Below, piece by piece: positions 1 through 8,774 of a stretch of 64,000 nucleotides of DNA. Position numbers and translations under genes: made by a program. The notes under the pieces are model-generated. The model searched no databases. It was not told the origin of the DNA and saw only the letters and a list, made by a program, of their open reading frames with translations. The DNA comes from JAAURS01 sp044923475 (lineage in GTDB: Bacteria; Cyanobacteriota; Cyanobacteriia; Thermosynechococcales; Thermosynechococcaceae), in contig NZ_CP137338.1 of NCBI RefSeq assembly GCF_044923475.1, forward strand, positions 310,001 to 374,000. Direction: 5' to 3'. Position 1 is the first letter of the stretch, and every line of letters starts with the position of its first letter.

Positions 1-169
1 GCAAGCCTTCATCTACTGCTAAAAAAGTGGTTGCAAAGCCCCCGCGCCCCAAAATGCGGCTAGATCGATAGCGATCGCGCAGTAGCAGCGTTGCTCCACA
101 GGTCTGACAGGCAGTAGCTGTGGGGGCATTGTTGGGGTTGTTACAGTCGGGATTCAGACAGTAGCTCAT
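1..169 (-). CDS. Ser/Thr protein kinase, N-terminal part (runs off the left edge)
   Basis: Reading the minus strand from an ATG at 169 gives 56 residues open to the window edge. The protein starts with MSYCLNPDC, then a second Cys pair (CQTCG), followed by the kinase glycine loop (ILGRGGFATTFLAVDE). A four-Cys zinc-ribbon-like head directly before a Hanks-type kinase domain is a common cyanobacterial architecture. The glycine-rich loop would bind ATP; the catalytic loop lies outside the window. It is transcribed away from the gene at 416, leaving a divergent intergenic region of about 250 bases. Kinase assignment is firm from the loop and architecture; substrate unknown. Confidence 0.85.
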   Translation of the reverse strand, partial: MSYCLNPDCNNPNNAPTATACQTCGATLLLRDRYRSSRILGRGGFATTFLAVDEGL

Positions 170-415
170 TCAGCATTGCTCGAGTAAGTGAGGCAAAAGT
201 AGCGATTCTGTCGGCTGTAAACAAGGCGACATGGATCCCAGTCAAGTTGGCTTTTTGAGGGTCCCGATTAACTCAGCAGAACGAAACAGCACGGACTAAC
301 AAGCTGCCGTAATAAATTATTCCCTATTTACTACTGTAAATGAACCATTTCCCTTTACGAGGTTCATACTAAATTCATTCAGCATCGTTCGTCTGACATT
401 CTGCTGCATCTGCGA

Positions 416-928
416 GTGAAATCGTTTGCCATGAAGGTACTCCAACATACTGCCATTCATTTGACCATCCAGGAACGCTTGCTCGGTTTAGAGCTACTGA
501 GCGTTGCGACAGGTTTCACGGGCATTTTTATGTTTTTCCTGTTCGAACCTCCCGTCGATTGGATTGGGGCTTTTTGCATTGCCCTCAGCAGTATCTTTAT
601 GGCGCTCGTGCCTGCAGAGACCCTCACCTTCGATAAGGTTCAAAAAACGCTAACTATTCGCAAGCGCCATTTATTGCGTCAAAAAATGACGCGATACCCG
701 ATCTTGGACGTAGCGGCAGTAGAGATCGATACGCTAGACGTCCTCGGAACGCGCTTCTATCGCATTCAACTTAAAACGATTTCCGGGCAGCAACTTGCAG
801 TCTCGCGTACCGCCAGTACTGACTGGCAGCAGCAGCAGAAAATTGCCCGGCACATTCGGAGATTTCTAAACCCACCTGCCAATCGCGGCCCGATGGACGC
901 GCTTCCGTCCACCAAGCTGACCGCATAA
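416..928 (+). CDS. conserved membrane protein with a PH-like C-terminal half
   Basis: Not a family I can name. Residues about 20-65 hold two hydrophobic segments (around SVATGFTGIFMFFLF and DWIGAFCIALSSIFMAL). The rest is soluble and beta-rich, with the pattern of a small PH-like domain (LTFDKVQKTLTIRKRH, then FYRIQLKTISGQQLAVSR). The listed frame opens with GTG at 416; an ATG at 431 is an equally good start and would give 165 residues. Probably an inner or thylakoid membrane protein with a cytoplasmic beta domain. It converges on psbY, whose terminator begins six bases after its stop. Confidence 0.6.
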   Translation: MKSFAMKVLQHTAIHLTIQERLLGLELLSVATGFTGIFMFFLFEPPVDWIGAFCIALSSIFMALVPAETLTFDKVQKTLTIRKRHLLRQKMTRYPILDVAAVEIDTLDVLGTRFYRIQLKTISGQQLAVSRTASTDWQQQQKIARHIRRFLNPPANRGPMDALPSTKLTA

Positions 929-961
929 AAAAACGCCTGGCCCGCTCCAGGGTGCCAGGCG
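928..961 (-). terminator. Rho-independent terminator of psbY
   Basis: Arms CGCCTGGC (934-941) and GCCAGGCG (954-961) form a perfect 8-bp stem. On the minus strand the hairpin is followed by a run of T (A run 927-933 on the plus strand). It lies 38 bases beyond the psbY stop. Confidence 0.8.
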
Positions 962-999
962 GTGTCTGTAGGAAATGGAGCCGATTAGGAATTACGGAT

Positions 1000-1119
1000 T
1001 TACTTATTCAACATGCCGTTGAGCTGCCTGAGCGCGTAGGGCAAAATATTGCGCCCAGCCCAACCAGCCGCCAACAGTAAAGGCAAAAGTACGATCAAAA
1101 TCCGAAAGTCAAAATCCAT
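1000..1119 (-). CDS. psbY: photosystem II protein PsbY
   Basis: A 39-residue ORF starting MDFDFRILIVLLPLLLAAGW and ending in RQLNGMLNK. It has one membrane helix (about residues 6-22), and the WAGRNILPYA stretch after it matches cyanobacterial PsbY proteins I know. PsbY is a peripheral single-helix subunit of photosystem II near cytochrome b559. The short length is normal for the family. It is monocistronic: its own terminator follows, and the nearest upstream gene on this strand ends 155 bases away. The function of PsbY is subtle (null mutants of the family grow normally). Confidence 0.88.
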   Translation of the reverse strand: MDFDFRILIVLLPLLLAAGWAGRNILPYALRQLNGMLNK

Positions 1120-1274
1120 TGCGGTAGACCTCACGTAAAGCTTTTTTCAGAATTCTCTCTCTATTTTCCTACACTCGGATGGTTTTAGAGCGGCGACTTG
1201 TGCCGTTTTGCGACAAAAGGTCAGAGGTATTGAGGCGAGACAACCAGATCTCGATCGAAAATTTGGCACGGCTA

Positions 1275-1832
1275 TCAGGCGGATGCGAACCCGAGGTCAG
1301 TCCCGCGACCGCTGTGAACGAGGGCCAGCTTTTCATACCGTTGAGCGTGGTCTATTAACTCGCGGGCTTCTGCTTCTTCAACCTCCCGCAACGGCTTCGC
1401 GGGCACCCCAACCCACAAACTGCGCGGCGGTACCGATTTAGAGACGACAGCTCCCGCCCCAATAATGCTGCCCGCCCCAACCCGCACCCCGTTTAGGATG
1501 ACCGCCCCCATGCCGATCGAACTCCCGCGCTCGATATAGGCAGAATGAATTACGGCGCGATGGCCTACGGTTACGTAGTCTTCTAAAACAGTTGGCTGTC
1601 CCAGATCGCCGTGCAGTACGGCTCCGTCCTGAACGTTACTGTGCGCGCCAATTTCAATGCGCTCCACATCCCCGCGCAGAACTGCTCCGTACCAGATACT
1701 GCATCCCTCTCCCAACGCGACTCGTCCGACAATCGTCGCATTTGCTGCGACAAATGCAGCTTTGGAGAGATCCGGTGCGGTCCAGGGGTGAGGACTCTCC
1801 TGAAGGGATTGGTGCGATACGGGTTCGATCAT
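1275..1832 (-). CDS. gamma-carbonic-anhydrase-like left-handed beta-helix protein
   Basis: A 185-residue protein with the hexapeptide repeats of a left-handed beta helix (VGRVALGEGCSIWYGAVLRG, then IGAHSNVQDGAVLHG, VTVGHRAVIH, IGMGAVILNGVRV). The zinc-type histidines of the gamma carbonic anhydrase family are visible in AVLHGD and VGHRAVIH. It is the size of YrdA/PaaY-type proteins, without the RbcS-like repeats of CcmM. Family members are trimeric; some are active carbonic anhydrases and many are not, so activity here is inferred only. It is transcribed divergently from the gene at 2009. Confidence 0.85.
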   Translation of the reverse strand: MIEPVSHQSLQESPHPWTAPDLSKAAFVAANATIVGRVALGEGCSIWYGAVLRGDVERIEIGAHSNVQDGAVLHGDLGQPTVLEDYVTVGHRAVIHSAYIERGSSIGMGAVILNGVRVGAGSIIGAGAVVSKSVPPRSLWVGVPAKPLREVEEAEARELIDHAQRYEKLALVHSGRGTDLGFASA

Positions 1833-1955
1833 AGAAGCGCTAGAAAAGTTCTACATGTATATTGAGGGTAGAGCTATAGATATCGTATCGAAGATTTTAA
1901 CAGCTCTAGAGATCGCCGCTATCATTGCATCCCCCCTGTCCTGCAAGAACCTGGT

Positions 1956-1961
1956 TATAAT
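1956..1961 (+). promoter_or_regulatory. candidate -10 box for the gene at 2009
   Basis: A perfect TATAAT occurs 47 bases before the start codon. No convincing -35 box at the usual spacing is visible, so this is a weak call. Confidence 0.3.
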
Positions 1962-2008
1962 AGGGCCAACCTCGACGATGGGCAACCTTTTATTTAGATT
2001 AGCCCTCC

Positions 2009-2521
2009 ATGATGCACGCCGTCCTGCAATACCCCATCTTTGGGCCGGAAATTCAGTGTCCGCATTGCCGTCAGTCCTTACCTGCGTTGATGCTGACAGA
2101 CACTTATCTGTGCCATCGACATGGCGCGTTTGAAGCAAACCCCGAAACCGCAGAGCTGGTCCATTTACAGTCGGGTCGTCACTGGCGTCAGTGGGAAGGA
2201 GAATGGTATCGCCAGCACACGCATCCCGATGGGATTCGCTTTGAAATTCACGAGGCCCTCGATCGCCTCTATGGCGAAGGGTTTCGCGCGACTCGCGTGG
2301 TCATCGCCCAACGCTATCGCGATCTCATTAGTGCCTATTTAGAACGTGCAGTTCCCGTGGCCAAAAACAACGAGCGGGCTGGATTGTTGCGTCTGTACGG
2401 TTTGCCCGTCGAGTTCGGACCGGATCCAGACGAGTCGCCGCAGTGGAAAGTCGTTAATTTTTTGCTCGATAAAGAGCCTGGATTGCCGACCCATTCGCCT
2501 TATTCTCGTTTTTTTGATTAG
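2009..2521 (+). CDS. TIGR02652 family zinc-ribbon-like protein
   Basis: A 170-residue protein with a Cys/His motif near its N terminus: CPHC, 14 residues, then CHRH. This C-x2-C-x14-C-x2-H arrangement, the length and the cyanobacterial setting match TIGR02652, a conserved family of unknown function found in cyanobacteria. The remainder is basic and aromatic, with a conserved-looking centre (DGIRFEIHEALDRLYGEGF) and C-terminal half. No membrane segment or signal. Two adjacent ATG codons (2009 and 2012) can serve as start. A candidate -10 box lies upstream. Confidence 0.8.
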   Translation: MMHAVLQYPIFGPEIQCPHCRQSLPALMLTDTYLCHRHGAFEANPETAELVHLQSGRHWRQWEGEWYRQHTHPDGIRFEIHEALDRLYGEGFRATRVVIAQRYRDLISAYLERAVPVAKNNERAGLLRLYGLPVEFGPDPDESPQWKVVNFLLDKEPGLPTHSPYSRFFD

Positions 2522-2594
2522 TCGGGGTGCAAGGTATGCGCGCCCCTACAATGCGGTAACTTTTTTTCTGGAAATCGCTCTATGCGTTGACTTT

Positions 2595-3065
2595 ATGCGC
2601 GGACATCACATGTCGATTCGCACCTCGGACATTCATCGGGCGATCGCCTTCTACGAAACCCTCGGTTTTGCGGTGCGGGAACGATTTACAACGGGCTACA
2701 CCCTTGCTTGCTGGATGGAGGGCAAGGCCGGACGGTTGGAGCTTATCGAGATTCCTCAGCCCCAGCCCGCCCCCGATGCCTTTGGGAACGAACGTTATGT
2801 GGGTTACTATCACCTGTCGTTTGACCTGACGGCGGATCTCGAAGTGCGAACTCCCGGTGCGACGCTTTCCCTGGAAGACTGGCTGAATCGATGGCGATCG
2901 CAACTCCTCGAAAAATCGCTCCCCTTCGTCGTTTTACTGCTGCCCCAAGTCCAGACCATTGGCGAGACCACCTATCGCGTTGCCTTTGCAGCAGACCCCG
3001 ATGGTTTGCCCCTTGAGTTTTTGCATCAGATCGATCCGGCCCTCGCAAGTTCCGAACGGGGCTAA
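2595..3065 (+). CDS. VOC (glyoxalase-fold) family protein
   Basis: From ATG 2595 the protein starts MRGHHMSIRTSDIHRAIAFY, the typical opening of a vicinal-oxygen-chelate domain (H-x-S-I-R-T-x-D). A second module ends with the common FAADPDGLPLEFLH pattern, where the Glu is the usual metal-side residue. 156 residues is usual for a single VOC protein. An in-frame extension back to 2346 overlaps the upstream gene and is not expected. Substrate cannot be predicted: the family includes glyoxalases, dioxygenases and resistance proteins. Its last 4 bases overlap the convergent peptidase gene. Confidence 0.75.
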   Translation: MRGHHMSIRTSDIHRAIAFYETLGFAVRERFTTGYTLACWMEGKAGRLELIEIPQPQPAPDAFGNERYVGYYHLSFDLTADLEVRTPGATLSLEDWLNRWRSQLLEKSLPFVVLLLPQVQTIGETTYRVAFAADPDGLPLEFLHQIDPALASSERG

Positions 3066-3940
3066 AGCTGGCGCAATCCGACAGCCAATCCCTCGCAGAT
3101 ACTCGCCATTTTATTGAAGTTCAGCGTTTCGATGCGATCGCTCGGTTTGTGATAGTTGGGGTTGCGCAAAAAAGCCGTATCTGTGATCATCATGGCGCGA
3201 TAGCCGCGATCCCAGAAGGGCGAGTGATCGCTAAAACGCGTTACTTTTACGAACTTTCCCCCATCGATCGCGGGGAGCCACTGACAGGGTACCCCCGCGC
3301 TGCGGAAACGGCGACTGAAAGACAGCAGGTCGGGAAGGGCGGTCAGGTTGCCCACTAAGGCAATGAAGTCCCCGGTTGAGGGATAAAAATACCGGAGTCC
3401 GGGCGGGTAAAGTTGAGAATGAGGTTCCGTGCAAAAGTAGCCCAGCATTTCGAGGGAAATCATCAGCCGAATCGGTTCGCGATCTCGCCAAACCTGGGCT
3501 GAATAAGCATAGCTGCCTTTGCGATCGTATTCTTCAAGGTCAAAGGCCACGAGGCGAATCGGGCGGCGAGCGGGCTGCTCCGCAAACAGGCGGGCTAGCT
3601 CTAGCAAAACCGCTACGCCGCTGGCATTGTCATCGGCTCCAGGCGTTCCGGGGACGGCATCGTAGTGGGCACCCACTAAGATCGTGCCCCGATGGGCGGG
3701 ATGGTTCGAGGTGCCGGGAAGGTTGAGGACGAGATTGTGATGCAGCCGCCCGCTCGCCTGAAGCGTAAAGTCATGGCGCTCTACAGTCCCCCATTGCCCG
3801 AATTGGGTTCGAATGTAGTCCTGCACGAAAAAGTGACCTGCGGTGGCAAAGTAGGGGTCTCGTTCCCTTGCCAATTGGTGCAAGCGATCTTGCAAGCGAG
3901 CCACCAAGGCCTCATCGGGTGATGGGGCGACTGTTTTCAC
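3062..3940 (-). CDS. M28 family zinc peptidase (aminopeptidase-like)
   Basis: 292 residues with the M28 metal sites: VGAHYDAVPG (His92, Asp94), GADDNASG (Asp103/104) and FDLEEYDRKGS (Glu136/137). The later Asp and His ligands are plausibly in MLGYF-side sequences and in the C-terminal SDHSPFWDRGY. Family members remove N-terminal residues from peptides with two zinc ions. There is no clear signal peptide, so it is likely cytoplasmic. The start ATG overlaps the stop of the upstream gene by 4 bases (ATGA), suggesting translational coupling with the unknown gene at 3937-4491. Confidence 0.82.
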   Translation of the reverse strand: MKTVAPSPDEALVARLQDRLHQLARERDPYFATAGHFFVQDYIRTQFGQWGTVERHDFTLQASGRLHHNLVLNLPGTSNHPAHRGTILVGAHYDAVPGTPGADDNASGVAVLLELARLFAEQPARRPIRLVAFDLEEYDRKGSYAYSAQVWRDREPIRLMISLEMLGYFCTEPHSQLYPPGLRYFYPSTGDFIALVGNLTALPDLLSFSRRFRSAGVPCQWLPAIDGGKFVKVTRFSDHSPFWDRGYRAMMITDTAFLRNPNYHKPSDRIETLNFNKMASICEGLAVGLRQL

Positions 3941-4491
3941 GGTGCCGTTGCCGCTACTGCCGGGAAGACCGAGCGCAACTGGTGGGCGATCGCCTCCTGT
4001 TGCTCCGAGTCATACCCCCATCGCTTCAGAAACGCTGCGTAGGGACCGATATTGGCCGCAATTCCCTGCCACAGACCTTCAGCATCGGTTTTGAAATAGT
4101 CAAACCCCAACTGCTCCATCAAAGCCGCCGTCCGTCGCTGCACTCGGGCAGATTGCGCGGCTTGCTCTGGATTGTTGTTACGGCGATGGGCGATCTCCAT
4201 CGCCGCAGACATCGCGAGATTTTTGACCAACAGCTCGCTGACTGCGGCTGGAGCGGTCTGGAGCGCCGGAAGAACCGCAGGCACGAGTGCCTCAACCAAA
4301 GCCCGCGCATCCGTTAGGTACGCTACAAAAAAGCCCCGCGCTCCATTGTGCGTTGCTAGGAGTTTCGCGACCGCAGTCTCCACCTCAGCAGGGTCTGGCG
4401 TTGCTTGCTCCGCGCGATCGAGGAGGGTTTGCGTGAGGGCAATAGCCGCTTCAAAGGTAACGGAGTCAGGGACTTCAAGCGAATTAGGCAC
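3937..4491 (-). CDS. conserved hypothetical alpha-helical protein
   Basis: 184 residues, Ala/Leu-rich and predicted mostly helical, no signal or membrane segment. Notable stretches are LLATHNGARGFFVAYLTD and KNLAMSAAMEIAHRRNN, then a C-terminal LGFDYFKTDAEGLW. I do not recognise a named domain. It is the first gene of a two-gene operon with the M28 peptidase, which begins inside its stop codon. The shared expression hints at a linked role but nothing more can be said. Confidence 0.6.
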   Translation of the reverse strand: MPNSLEVPDSVTFEAAIALTQTLLDRAEQATPDPAEVETAVAKLLATHNGARGFFVAYLTDARALVEALVPAVLPALQTAPAAVSELLVKNLAMSAAMEIAHRRNNNPEQAAQSARVQRRTAALMEQLGFDYFKTDAEGLWQGIAANIGPYAAFLKRWGYDSEQQEAIAHQLRSVFPAVAATAP

Positions 4492-4709
4492 GAGCGACCG
4501 CTCCGCAGAACGACTGTACTATTTGCACTTTAGCCGATCGCAACAGAGAACAGACACCATCCCCTGCTGGATCTGCGCTCAAAAAAATCCCCATCCGCCC
4601 TCGCATTTGCTGATTACGATACAATTTCGCAACTGACCTCCCCGTAAGCTAGAAATTACGTTGGGCAAATCGCGTCTTACATCAGCAAAAGGGAAGGTTA
4701 TCAAAGGCT

Positions 4710-5702
4710 GTGCTGACTCAAACTATCTTTCCTGTCACGTACTCGACTCTGGCCTGCGAAGCCCTCCAGCGCCAAATTTTGCCTTTGTTTGGGGTAGGTC
4801 CGGTGGTGCAGTGTCACTTCTGGAATCGGGGACTGAGCGATATTTACCTCGTAGAAACGCTGACAGCGCGGTACGTGCTGCGGATTTCCCACACCCACTG
4901 GCGCACCAAGTCCGAAACGGAGTTCGAGCTAGAACTGCTGAATTATCTCAAACGTTGCGGCGTTCCGGTTTCGGCTCCGCTCCACGCAACCGATGGCAAT
5001 CTATTTGTCGAGATTCGCGCGCCCGAGGGATTTCGCTATGCCGCACTCTTTCCCTACGCACCAGGGCGGATCCCGATTGGGGATTTGAGCGTCAAGCAAG
5101 GATATAAGCTTGGGGAGGCCGTCGCACACTTGCACGAGGCGGCGGCTGAGTTTTACAGCTGCGCCCATCGCCAGCCGCTTTCCCTCGAGTACTTGTTGGA
5201 CGAGTCCTTTGGCGTCATTGAGCCGTACCTGCGCTTTCGCTCTGAAGACTTAGCTTACCTGAGAAGCACGATCGACCAAATTAAAAATCGGCTTTGCGAT
5301 CTGCCGCAACGTTCCCCTTACTGGACGATCTGTTGGGGCGATCCGCACAGCGGTAACGTCCACTTCACTGCCGACAACCAGCTCACGCTGTTTGACTTCG
5401 ACCAATGCGGCTATGGTTGGCGAGCCTTTGAAATGGCAAAATTTTTACAAGTTTCGATTCGGACCGGGATTGCCCGTAAAGTCCGGGATGCGTTTTTCCA
5501 AGGCTACCAATCTCGACAAGTTCTAACTCCCTTAGAGTTGGAGACACTTCAACCATTTACGCAGGCGGCCCATCTATGGAATTGGTGCATCGCGCTAGAA
5601 GCCTCTAAGATTCACAGTTGCAGTCGCCTAGACGAGTACTTTTTTATGAGCCGCCTCCAGCAGCTTAAAATGCTGCAAACTCCGGAGTGGCAGTTATTCT
5701 AG
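4710..5702 (+). CDS. APH/choline-kinase-fold phosphotransferase
   Basis: 330 residues with the kinase-like catalytic motifs of the aminoglycoside/choline/homoserine phosphotransferase family: ICWGDPHSGNVHF (catalytic Asp and metal-binding Asn) and LTLFDFDQCGYG (metal-binding Asp). The N-terminal lobe has YLVETLTARYVLRISH, in which the Lys/Arg-containing beta strands would hold ATP. The start is GTG at 4710, preceded by GGGAAGG at about 12 bases. Substrate unknown; these enzymes phosphorylate small hydroxyl compounds, not necessarily antibiotics. Single gene on this strand. Confidence 0.75.
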   Translation: MLTQTIFPVTYSTLACEALQRQILPLFGVGPVVQCHFWNRGLSDIYLVETLTARYVLRISHTHWRTKSETEFELELLNYLKRCGVPVSAPLHATDGNLFVEIRAPEGFRYAALFPYAPGRIPIGDLSVKQGYKLGEAVAHLHEAAAEFYSCAHRQPLSLEYLLDESFGVIEPYLRFRSEDLAYLRSTIDQIKNRLCDLPQRSPYWTICWGDPHSGNVHFTADNQLTLFDFDQCGYGWRAFEMAKFLQVSIRTGIARKVRDAFFQGYQSRQVLTPLELETLQPFTQAAHLWNWCIALEASKIHSCSRLDEYFFMSRLQQLKMLQTPEWQLF

Positions 5703-5887
5703 CCTTTGAATAGCTCTTGAAGGCAAGTCGGTCGGAGTGCGGGCAATATCCGTCTTAAAGCAGAACGACTCGAGCAGAAGATGCTTCGAGCCCGATCTCG
5801 GAAGTATTCCTTGAGGCTGACAAGGCGAAGCTGGGAGGATTGCTAAAATCGGCTGCGCGTTAAGAAGCAGTTAAAGCTGCTGTAGCT

Positions 5888-6760
5888 ATGCAGATCCAGA
5901 TCGGGTACGAGATTGTTTTCAATTCCCCTATTCCCATCCCAATGCTTTTAAAGCTGCACGTGCATCCTTCAGTTGCGGGCAGCATCTTAGAACCCGAGCA
6001 GCTTCAAACTTTTCCCCCCATTCCAGTACGGGAATTTTGCGACAGCTTTGGAAACCGATGCGTTCGGATTGTCGCGCCCGAGGGCGAGTTGCGACTTTGG
6101 AACAATGCAATTGTCGAAGTTGACGGACGGCCCGACCCGATAGACTGGAACGCTCGACAGGTTCCCGTGTCCGAGCTTCCCGAAGAAACGCTCCAGTACT
6201 TGCTGAGCAGTCGATACTGCGAAGTCGAGTTGCTGTCTCAAGCGGCTTGGACGCTGTTTGGCAACATTGCCCCCGGATGGCCCAAAGTCCAAGCCATCTG
6301 CGATTGGGTTCATTCCAACATTCGTTATGGGTACGAACACACTCATATTGGTAAGACCGCTTGCGGGGTTTATACTGAGCGTACGGGCGTGTGCCGCGAT
6401 TTCGCGCATTTGGCGATCGCCTTTTGTCGTTCCCTTCATATTCCCGCACGGTATGCTATGGGATACTTGGGCGACATTGGCATCCCCGCACAGCCCATCC
6501 CGATGGACTTTCATGCGTGGTTTGAGGTCTTCTTAGGTGGCCAGTGGCATACCTTCGATGCCCGTCATAACACCCCTAGAATCGGACGAATCTTAATGGC
6601 CCGGGGCAGAGATGCCACCGATGCGGCCCTTACTACGTCCTTTGGGGCCGCCCAACTCGTAGGATTCAAAGTTTGGGCCGATGAAATACCTCTAGCCCCG
6701 GTAGATCCGCTGTCATTGGAAAGGCTGTCCCTAGATGCATCTTCGCTGATTTCGGTATGA
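5888..6760 (+). CDS. transglutaminase-like cysteine protease, partner of Anbu
   Basis: 290 residues with an N-terminal beta domain typical of bacterial transglutaminase-like proteins and a complete catalytic triad: Cys169 (GVCRDFAH), His209 (DFHAWFEV) and Asp224 (FDARHNTPR). It is cytoplasmic by absence of a signal. The stop codon overlaps the start of the Anbu peptidase gene by 4 bases (ATGA), so the pair is one operon. In other bacteria Anbu genes commonly lie beside a transglutaminase, an alpha-E protein and a circularly permuted ATP-grasp protein; the last two are not present here. Confidence 0.85.
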   Translation: MQIQIGYEIVFNSPIPIPMLLKLHVHPSVAGSILEPEQLQTFPPIPVREFCDSFGNRCVRIVAPEGELRLWNNAIVEVDGRPDPIDWNARQVPVSELPEETLQYLLSSRYCEVELLSQAAWTLFGNIAPGWPKVQAICDWVHSNIRYGYEHTHIGKTACGVYTERTGVCRDFAHLAIAFCRSLHIPARYAMGYLGDIGIPAQPIPMDFHAWFEVFLGGQWHTFDARHNTPRIGRILMARGRDATDAALTTSFGAAQLVGFKVWADEIPLAPVDPLSLERLSLDASSLISV

Positions 6761-7482
6761 CTTACTGTCTTGGCATAACGACAAGCTCTGGCCTCATTAT
6801 GGCAGCGGATTCTCGGACCCATGCAGGGGTTGATAAAATCTCTTCATTTCAAAAGCTATTTGACTTTTCTGTTCCGAAAGAGCGCGTTATTTTGATGTGT
6901 AATTCGGGCAGCTTATCCTTAACGCAAAGCGTTTTAACCATTTTTCGCCGAGATATTAAAGTCCGGGCCGAGATGAACCTACACGCTGGCTCGACGCTGT
7001 ACGATGTTGCTTGCTACATGGGCAATACCATCCGTAAAATGCACCAGCAAGATGGGGCGTGGCTCAAGCAAGACGGGATTGACTTTAGCTGCCGGTTCAT
7101 TCTAGGCGGCCAAATACTAGGAGAACCTCCAGAACTTTATCTGATCTATAACGAAGGCAACTTCATCCAAGCGACCCAGGCAACCCCTTTCTTCCAGATC
7201 GGAGAGACCAAGTACGGCAAGCCAATTTTAGACCGCACGCTCAGTTACGAAACGCCATTGGAGACCGCCGCCAAATGCGCGCTTTTGTCCATCGACTCGA
7301 CGATGAAGTCCAATCTTTCCGTCGGCCCGCCGATCGATCTCGTGATGTATGAAGCCAATTCTTTTATCGTCCGGCACCAGTTAAAGCTCGCTGCGGATAA
7401 TCCGTACTTGGTCAAAATGAGTGCGATCTGGCAAAGCGCGCTCAAGCAAGCGTCCGAGCAGATGCCTGAAATTGAATGGTAG
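6757..7482 (+). CDS. Anbu, proteasome-like N-terminal threonine hydrolase
   Basis: 241 residues starting MTYCLGITTSSGLIMAADSR, the signature of Anbu (ancestral beta subunit): Thr2 becomes the nucleophile after Met removal, and the AADSRTHAGVD segment carries the Asp and Ser typical of the proteasome fold. FDFSVPKERVILMCNSGS and the later FILGGQ stretch also fit. Anbu proteins self-assemble into open helical or ring-like oligomers in the bacteria studied; substrates are unknown. It is translationally coupled to the transglutaminase. Its stop lies 16 bases from the convergent aspartoacylase-like gene. Confidence 0.9.
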   Translation: MTYCLGITTSSGLIMAADSRTHAGVDKISSFQKLFDFSVPKERVILMCNSGSLSLTQSVLTIFRRDIKVRAEMNLHAGSTLYDVACYMGNTIRKMHQQDGAWLKQDGIDFSCRFILGGQILGEPPELYLIYNEGNFIQATQATPFFQIGETKYGKPILDRTLSYETPLETAAKCALLSIDSTMKSNLSVGPPIDLVMYEANSFIVRHQLKLAADNPYLVKMSAIWQSALKQASEQMPEIEW

Positions 7483-7498
7483 TCCGAGGCGTTTGGCC

Positions 7499-8620
7499 TT
7501 AGAAGGTCGCTAAAACATATTCGCCCGTATTGACGGCCTGATTGGAGGCGAGGTCGTAAACAATGCCATCTCGTTCTGCTACGACCTCAATCTGGGTCGG
7601 GCAGTAGGACTGCTTGTTAAAAATCAGCAGTTGATAAAGAACTTGCCCTTGCTGGACGGATGTCCCTAACGCGACTTTTGGATAGACCATGCCTCCGTAA
7701 GGTGAGTAATATTTTTTGACCTGGCTGGTACGGGTCAGATACATCTGCTGTTTTGAGATGGGTTGGGGTAAAACGACGCCTTGTACGATCTTTTTCTGGA
7801 TCAGATAGTTTTGAAGCCCCAAAACGCCTCGATGGACTGAAATCGGATTCATCTGCATGCCCGCTCCTAACTCTAGCGTCCAGGCTTCTAAGTCAAATCG
7901 AAACTCGCGCCCGAGTTGCGCGAAGCACCGCTCTAGGGCCAACCAAGGCTTTATAAACGCTTCATCGAAGGCATCGCCGTCATAGCGATCGAGCAAAATA
8001 CCGGAATCCAATCCAAAGAGCTTTGCGCTATCTTCCCGCCCAGAGAAATAATAAAGGTAATCCAACCCTTGATTGGAAGTGCTGTGCAGGTCGATTAAAT
8101 AGTTGGCATCCAAGCACAACGACTGGAGGTGAAAGCGGTAATGCTCCGACAGCGGAGCGCTAGCTGGCGATCGCAGTTTATCCCTCAGTCGGTCAAACTG
8201 GGTTTGGATCCGTGCGCGATAGTGCCGCTGCACGGTTTCCGCATCCAGATGGAGGTGAGATCGAGCGAAGTCGAGCAGATCCTCTGTTTCTTTTTCGTAG
8301 TCCCAGAAAATCCGATTCCAGTCTTTGCCGTCATAGGGATTGAAGCGCCCCGTCGAAAAATAGTGCGATCGCTGGTTGGTGGCCAGTGGATTACAGGCTG
8401 GAACGATCCAGATTTCCCCGTTCAGTTGGTGGGGTTCCAGGGGTGTAAGCCATTTTAAGAGCTGGTGAATGACGGCATTTCCGACAATTTCTGCCCCGTG
8501 CAGGTTCGCTTGCAGGTAGACTTTAGGTCCGGTTCCACCTTGAAAACGGTAGACCTGGAGGGATAACACATCTCCCGAGGCAAGCTGAAGAATGGGGATT
8601 GAGGTAATATTAGGCTGCAT
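7499..8620 (-). CDS. succinylglutamate desuccinylase/aspartoacylase family zinc hydrolase
   Basis: 373 residues. Zinc ligands of the M14-like AstE/AspA fold are visible: QANLHGAEIVGN (His41, Glu44) and the distal His in LIDLHSTSN. IWIVPACNPLATNQR is the usual substrate-carboxylate-binding region with Asn and Arg. The C-terminal part has a biotinyl-like barrel (GTSVQQGQVLYQLL, AERDGIVYDL), normal for the longer members. The family deacylates N-acyl amino acids; the exact substrate is open. Transcribed alone, convergent with Anbu and divergent from the Rieske gene. Confidence 0.82.
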   Translation of the reverse strand: MQPNITSIPILQLASGDVLSLQVYRFQGGTGPKVYLQANLHGAEIVGNAVIHQLLKWLTPLEPHQLNGEIWIVPACNPLATNQRSHYFSTGRFNPYDGKDWNRIFWDYEKETEDLLDFARSHLHLDAETVQRHYRARIQTQFDRLRDKLRSPASAPLSEHYRFHLQSLCLDANYLIDLHSTSNQGLDYLYYFSGREDSAKLFGLDSGILLDRYDGDAFDEAFIKPWLALERCFAQLGREFRFDLEAWTLELGAGMQMNPISVHRGVLGLQNYLIQKKIVQGVVLPQPISKQQMYLTRTSQVKKYYSPYGGMVYPKVALGTSVQQGQVLYQLLIFNKQSYCPTQIEVVAERDGIVYDLASNQAVNTGEYVLATF

Positions 8621-8774
8621 TAGGTTCTAAACGCGCATAAACTCGATCCTGACACTTCATAGGGTTCCTGCAAACCATGAGATCTCAATTGCAGGCAATT
8701 TTGCCTTTATCGTAAAGAAAGGCGGCAATTCTTCTACAGTCATACGTTTACAGTTATACGTTGGACGAACCGTG

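Noticed and set aside
2346..2594. Upstream extension of the VOC protein
   Set aside because: It overlaps the end of the TIGR02652 gene and adds non-homologous sequence; MRGHHMS at 2595 is the normal start.
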